NCBI GenBank assembly: GCA_025350425.1
Contig: JANXXW010000543.1
Coordinates: 1 to 7,390, forward strand
Direction: 5' to 3'
DNA: 7,390 bases
DNA from: Rhodospirillales bacterium
Lineage (GTDB): Bacteria > Pseudomonadota > Alphaproteobacteria > Acetobacterales > Acetobacteraceae
Positions 5,357-7,390 of this stretch are shown one piece after another. Both the position numbers and the translations under genes were made by a program. The notes below the pieces were generated by a model that worked only from the letters and a program-made list of their open reading frames with translations, was not told where the DNA came from and made no database searches. How positions within the stretch are numbered: the stretch's first letter is position 1; every line of letters begins with the position of its first letter.

Positions 5357-5764
5357 TTAGGCGGCCTGTGCGACCTCGATCATGGCGCGAGCGGATTGCA
5401 TACGATCCTGTGCTGCGTCGAGGGCTGGAACATCCATACGGTCGGCTGCGAGGTAGTCGGCTTCTGCGGCGGCAAGGCGGCGCTCACCTTCGGCGCGGGA
5501 CAATTCGGTCAGAGGAATAGCCTCGGTCGCCAGCACGGTGACACGTTCCGGCGTGATCTCGGCGAAACCGCCGGAGACATACAGGCGCTCGGTCACTGTT
5601 GTTCCGGAGTAAAGACGGATCTCTCCACCCCGGAGCAATACGATCATGGGGGCGTGCAACGGCAGCACCCCCATTTCACCCTCTGCGCCCGGGATCACAA
5701 CCATATCGACCGGCTTCGACAACAGCAGACGCTCTGGGCTAACGATTTCCAGATCGACCGGCAT
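5357..5764 (-). CDS. atpC: F1 ATP synthase epsilon subunit, 135 aa
   Basis: Epsilon subunit of the F1 central stalk, which couples rotation to the c-ring and can inhibit ATP hydrolysis. The N-terminal beta-sandwich is clear: LEIVSPERLLLS near 5-16, the conserved GAEGEMGVLPLHAPM near 26-40, and YVSGGFAEI near 62-70, followed by strand VTVLATEAI. The C-terminal part is an alanine-rich helical hairpin (about 86-133), full length for the alphaproteobacterial form. ATG 5762-5764 shares one base with the beta stop (TGATG), so translation is coupled to atpD. The gene ends with TAA, 83 nt before the diiron gene on the same strand. Identity is secure. Confidence 0.96.
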   Translation of the reverse strand: MPVDLEIVSPERLLLSKPVDMVVIPGAEGEMGVLPLHAPMIVLLRGGEIRLYSGTTVTERLYVSGGFAEITPERVTVLATEAIPLTELSRAEGERRLAAAEADYLAADRMDVPALDAAQDRMQSARAMIEVAQAA

Positions 5765-7194
5765 CAGGCGGAGACCTTCATCCCCTCGGCCTTCTTCACG
5801 GCCTCCTCGATCGTGCCCACCATGTAGAAGGCGCTTTCGGGAAGGTGATCATACTCGCCGGCAACGATCGCCTTGAAGCTGCGGATGGTGTCCGCCACGG
5901 GCACGAACACACCGGGGAAGCCGGTGAACACTTCGGCCACGTGGAAGGGCTGCGACAGGAAGCGCTGGATCTTGCGGGCGCGGGCCACAACCAGCTTATC
6001 CTCCTCAGACAGCTCATCCATTCCAAGAATGGCGATGATGTCCTGCAACGACTTGTACGTCTGCAGCACCCTCTGAACTTCACGGGCGACCAGGTAATGT
6101 TCCTCACCGACGATGCGCGGGTCGAGCGCGCGTGATGTGGAGTCGAGTGGGTCGACGGCGGGATAGATGCCCAGTTCGGCGATTGAACGTGACAGCGTCG
6201 TGGTCGCGTCAAGATGGGCAAACGAGGTCGCGGGCGCAGGGTCCGTCAGGTCGTCGGCGGGAACATAAATAGCCTGGACCGAGGTAATCGAACCCTTGTT
6301 TGTGGACGTGATGCGCTCCTGCAGCGCACCCATGTCGGTCGCCAACGTCGGTTGGTAGCCCACTGCCGACGGGATACGGCCGAGCAGCGCGGAAACTTCG
6401 GCGCCGGCCTGGGTGAAGCGGAAGATGTTGTCCACGAAGAACAGAACGTCCTGGCCCTCGTCATCACGGAAATACTCGGCGAGGGTCAGACCGGACAGGG
6501 CAACGCGTGCACGCGCGCCGGGCGGCTCGTTCATCTGGCCATAGACCAGGGCGACTTTGGAGCCCTCGGTGTTGCCGTCATTCAGCTTGATGACACCGGC
6601 ATCGACCATCTCATGATACAGGTCGTTGCCTTCACGGGTGCGCTCGCCGACGCCGGCGAACACCGAGACGCCGCCATGGCCCTTGGCGATGTTGTTGATC
6701 AGTTCCTGAATCAGGACGGTCTTGCCGACACCGGCGCCGCCGAACAGGCCGATCTTGCCGCCCTTGACGTATGGCGCCAGCAGATCGACCACCTTGATGC
6801 CGGTGACGAGAATTTCTGCAGAGGTGGCCTGTTCCGAGAAGGTCGGTGCCTCACGGTGAATTGGCATACGCTTGACCGCCGGAACATCCCCGCGATCGTC
6901 GATTGGGTCGCCGATGACGTTCAGGATGCGACCCAACGTGCCCGGGCCGACAGGGACCATGATCGGCTTGCCGGTGTCCACCACCTCAAGCCCGCGCACC
7001 ATTCCGTCGGTGCTGTCCATGGCGATACAGCGAACGGTTCGCTCGCCAAGTTCCTGCGCCACCTCGAGCACGAGGTCCATGTTGTTGAGGCGTGCGACGA
7101 GCGCGTTCTGAATGAACGGCAATTCCCCGTCGAACTGCACGTCGATGACGGCGCCGAGGACTTGCGTCACGCGCCCGACATTGTTGCTGGCCAT
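5764..7194 (-). CDS. atpD: F1 ATP synthase beta subunit, 476 aa
   Basis: Catalytic beta subunit of F1, three copies per enzyme, making ATP on the cytosolic face of the inner membrane. The protein is complete. It has an N-terminal beta-barrel (residues 5-80), the Walker A loop GGAGVGKT (152-159) with Lys158 and Thr159, GERTRE (183-188) with the catalytic glutamate Glu184 and Arg185, and Walker B VLFFVD ending at Asp255 in the FVDNIFRFTQAG segment. IPSAVGYQPTLATDMG and the DELSEED lever motif follow in the C-terminal domain. ATG 7192-7194 is preceded by AGGGA six bases upstream and lies 30 nt after the gamma stop. Gene order gamma-beta-epsilon is the usual one. Nothing is missing or altered in the catalytic residues seen. 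Confidence 0.99.
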   Translation of the reverse strand: MASNNVGRVTQVLGAVIDVQFDGELPFIQNALVARLNNMDLVLEVAQELGERTVRCIAMDSTDGMVRGLEVVDTGKPIMVPVGPGTLGRILNVIGDPIDDRGDVPAVKRMPIHREAPTFSEQATSAEILVTGIKVVDLLAPYVKGGKIGLFGGAGVGKTVLIQELINNIAKGHGGVSVFAGVGERTREGNDLYHEMVDAGVIKLNDGNTEGSKVALVYGQMNEPPGARARVALSGLTLAEYFRDDEGQDVLFFVDNIFRFTQAGAEVSALLGRIPSAVGYQPTLATDMGALQERITSTNKGSITSVQAIYVPADDLTDPAPATSFAHLDATTTLSRSIAELGIYPAVDPLDSTSRALDPRIVGEEHYLVAREVQRVLQTYKSLQDIIAILGMDELSEEDKLVVARARKIQRFLSQPFHVAEVFTGFPGVFVPVADTIRSFKAIVAGEYDHLPESAFYMVGTIEEAVKKAEGMKVSA

Positions 7195-7224
7195 ACTAAA
7201 TCCCTGTCTCTTCTGGTCGGATCG

Positions 7225-7390
7225 TCAAACGGCTTCGGCGCCGGAGATGATCTCGATAAGCTCTCGTGTGATGTTCGCCTGGCGGGCGCGATTGTAGTTC
7301 TGCGACAGGCGCTTGATCATGTCGCCCGCATTGCGCGTGGCGTTGTCCATCGCCGACATCTGCGACCCGTAGAAGCCGGCCGAGTTTTCC
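7225..7390 (-). CDS. atpG: F1 ATP synthase gamma subunit, C-terminal end only
   Basis: Only the last 54 residues lie in the window; the gene continues beyond its right edge. Translation of the reverse strand from 7388 gives the typical gamma C-terminus: SAMDNATRNAGDMIKRL, then NYNRARQANIT, then RELIEIISGAEAV before TGA (7225-7227). This helix pairs with the N-terminal helix to form the rotating central shaft in the alpha3beta3 hexamer. The beta gene starts 30 nt downstream on the same strand, as in other atpHAGDC operons. Confidence 0.95.
   Translation of the reverse strand, partial: ENSAGFYGSQMSAMDNATRNAGDMIKRLSQNYNRARQANITRELIEIISGAEAV

Noticed and set aside
4871..5827. 318-codon plus-strand ORF opposite the diiron and epsilon genes
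   Set aside because: It is antisense to two well-supported genes and crosses their intergenic gap, with a low-complexity Arg/Pro/Ser-rich product typical of a high-GC shadow frame.

Overview
The window looks like chromosomal DNA of a high-GC alphaproteobacterium. Acetobacteraceae or a nearby Rhodospirillales lineage is plausible, but that is inferred from the style of the ATP synthase subunits, the gamma-beta-epsilon gene order, the GTG starts and the tightly overlapping genes. No species can be named from sequence reading alone.

Left part (1-958, plus strand): the 3' portion of a D-isomer-specific 2-hydroxyacid dehydrogenase gene, followed after 20 nt by an intact tRNA-Leu (anticodon TAA).

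Middle part (959-3444, plus strand): about 680 nt with no convincing large gene and locally low GC. A hand count gives 40% in 1261-1320 against 72% in 661-720 of the dehydrogenase. This stretch holds several inverted repeats, a promoter-like patch and two tiny ORFs, one with a near-ideal ribosome binding site. It leads into a two-gene unit: an unrecognised 212-codon protein whose stop overlaps (ATGA) the start of a GT61-family (DUF563) glycosyltransferase. A tRNA-proximal position, odd composition and surface-sugar genes suggest an acquired segment, but no integrase or second attachment site is visible.

Right part (3436-7390, minus strand): read in its own direction this is the end of the F1 ATP synthase operon, with gamma (C-terminal part only), beta and epsilon. 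After 83 nt without an obvious terminator come a diiron ferritin-like/acyl-ACP-desaturase-like protein and a UDP-glucuronate decarboxylase (UDP-xylose synthase), joined by a GTGA overlap. The decarboxylase and the GT61 gene converge and overlap by 9 nt at their 3' ends.

How the genes may work together: the decarboxylase would supply UDP-xylose, and GT61 families include enzymes that use UDP-pentose donors, so the neighbouring transferase may use that sugar in a surface polysaccharide or glycolipid. The roles of the diiron protein coupled to the decarboxylase and of the unknown protein coupled to the transferase are the most open questions here. The ATP synthase genes, the tRNA and the dehydrogenase are ordinary.
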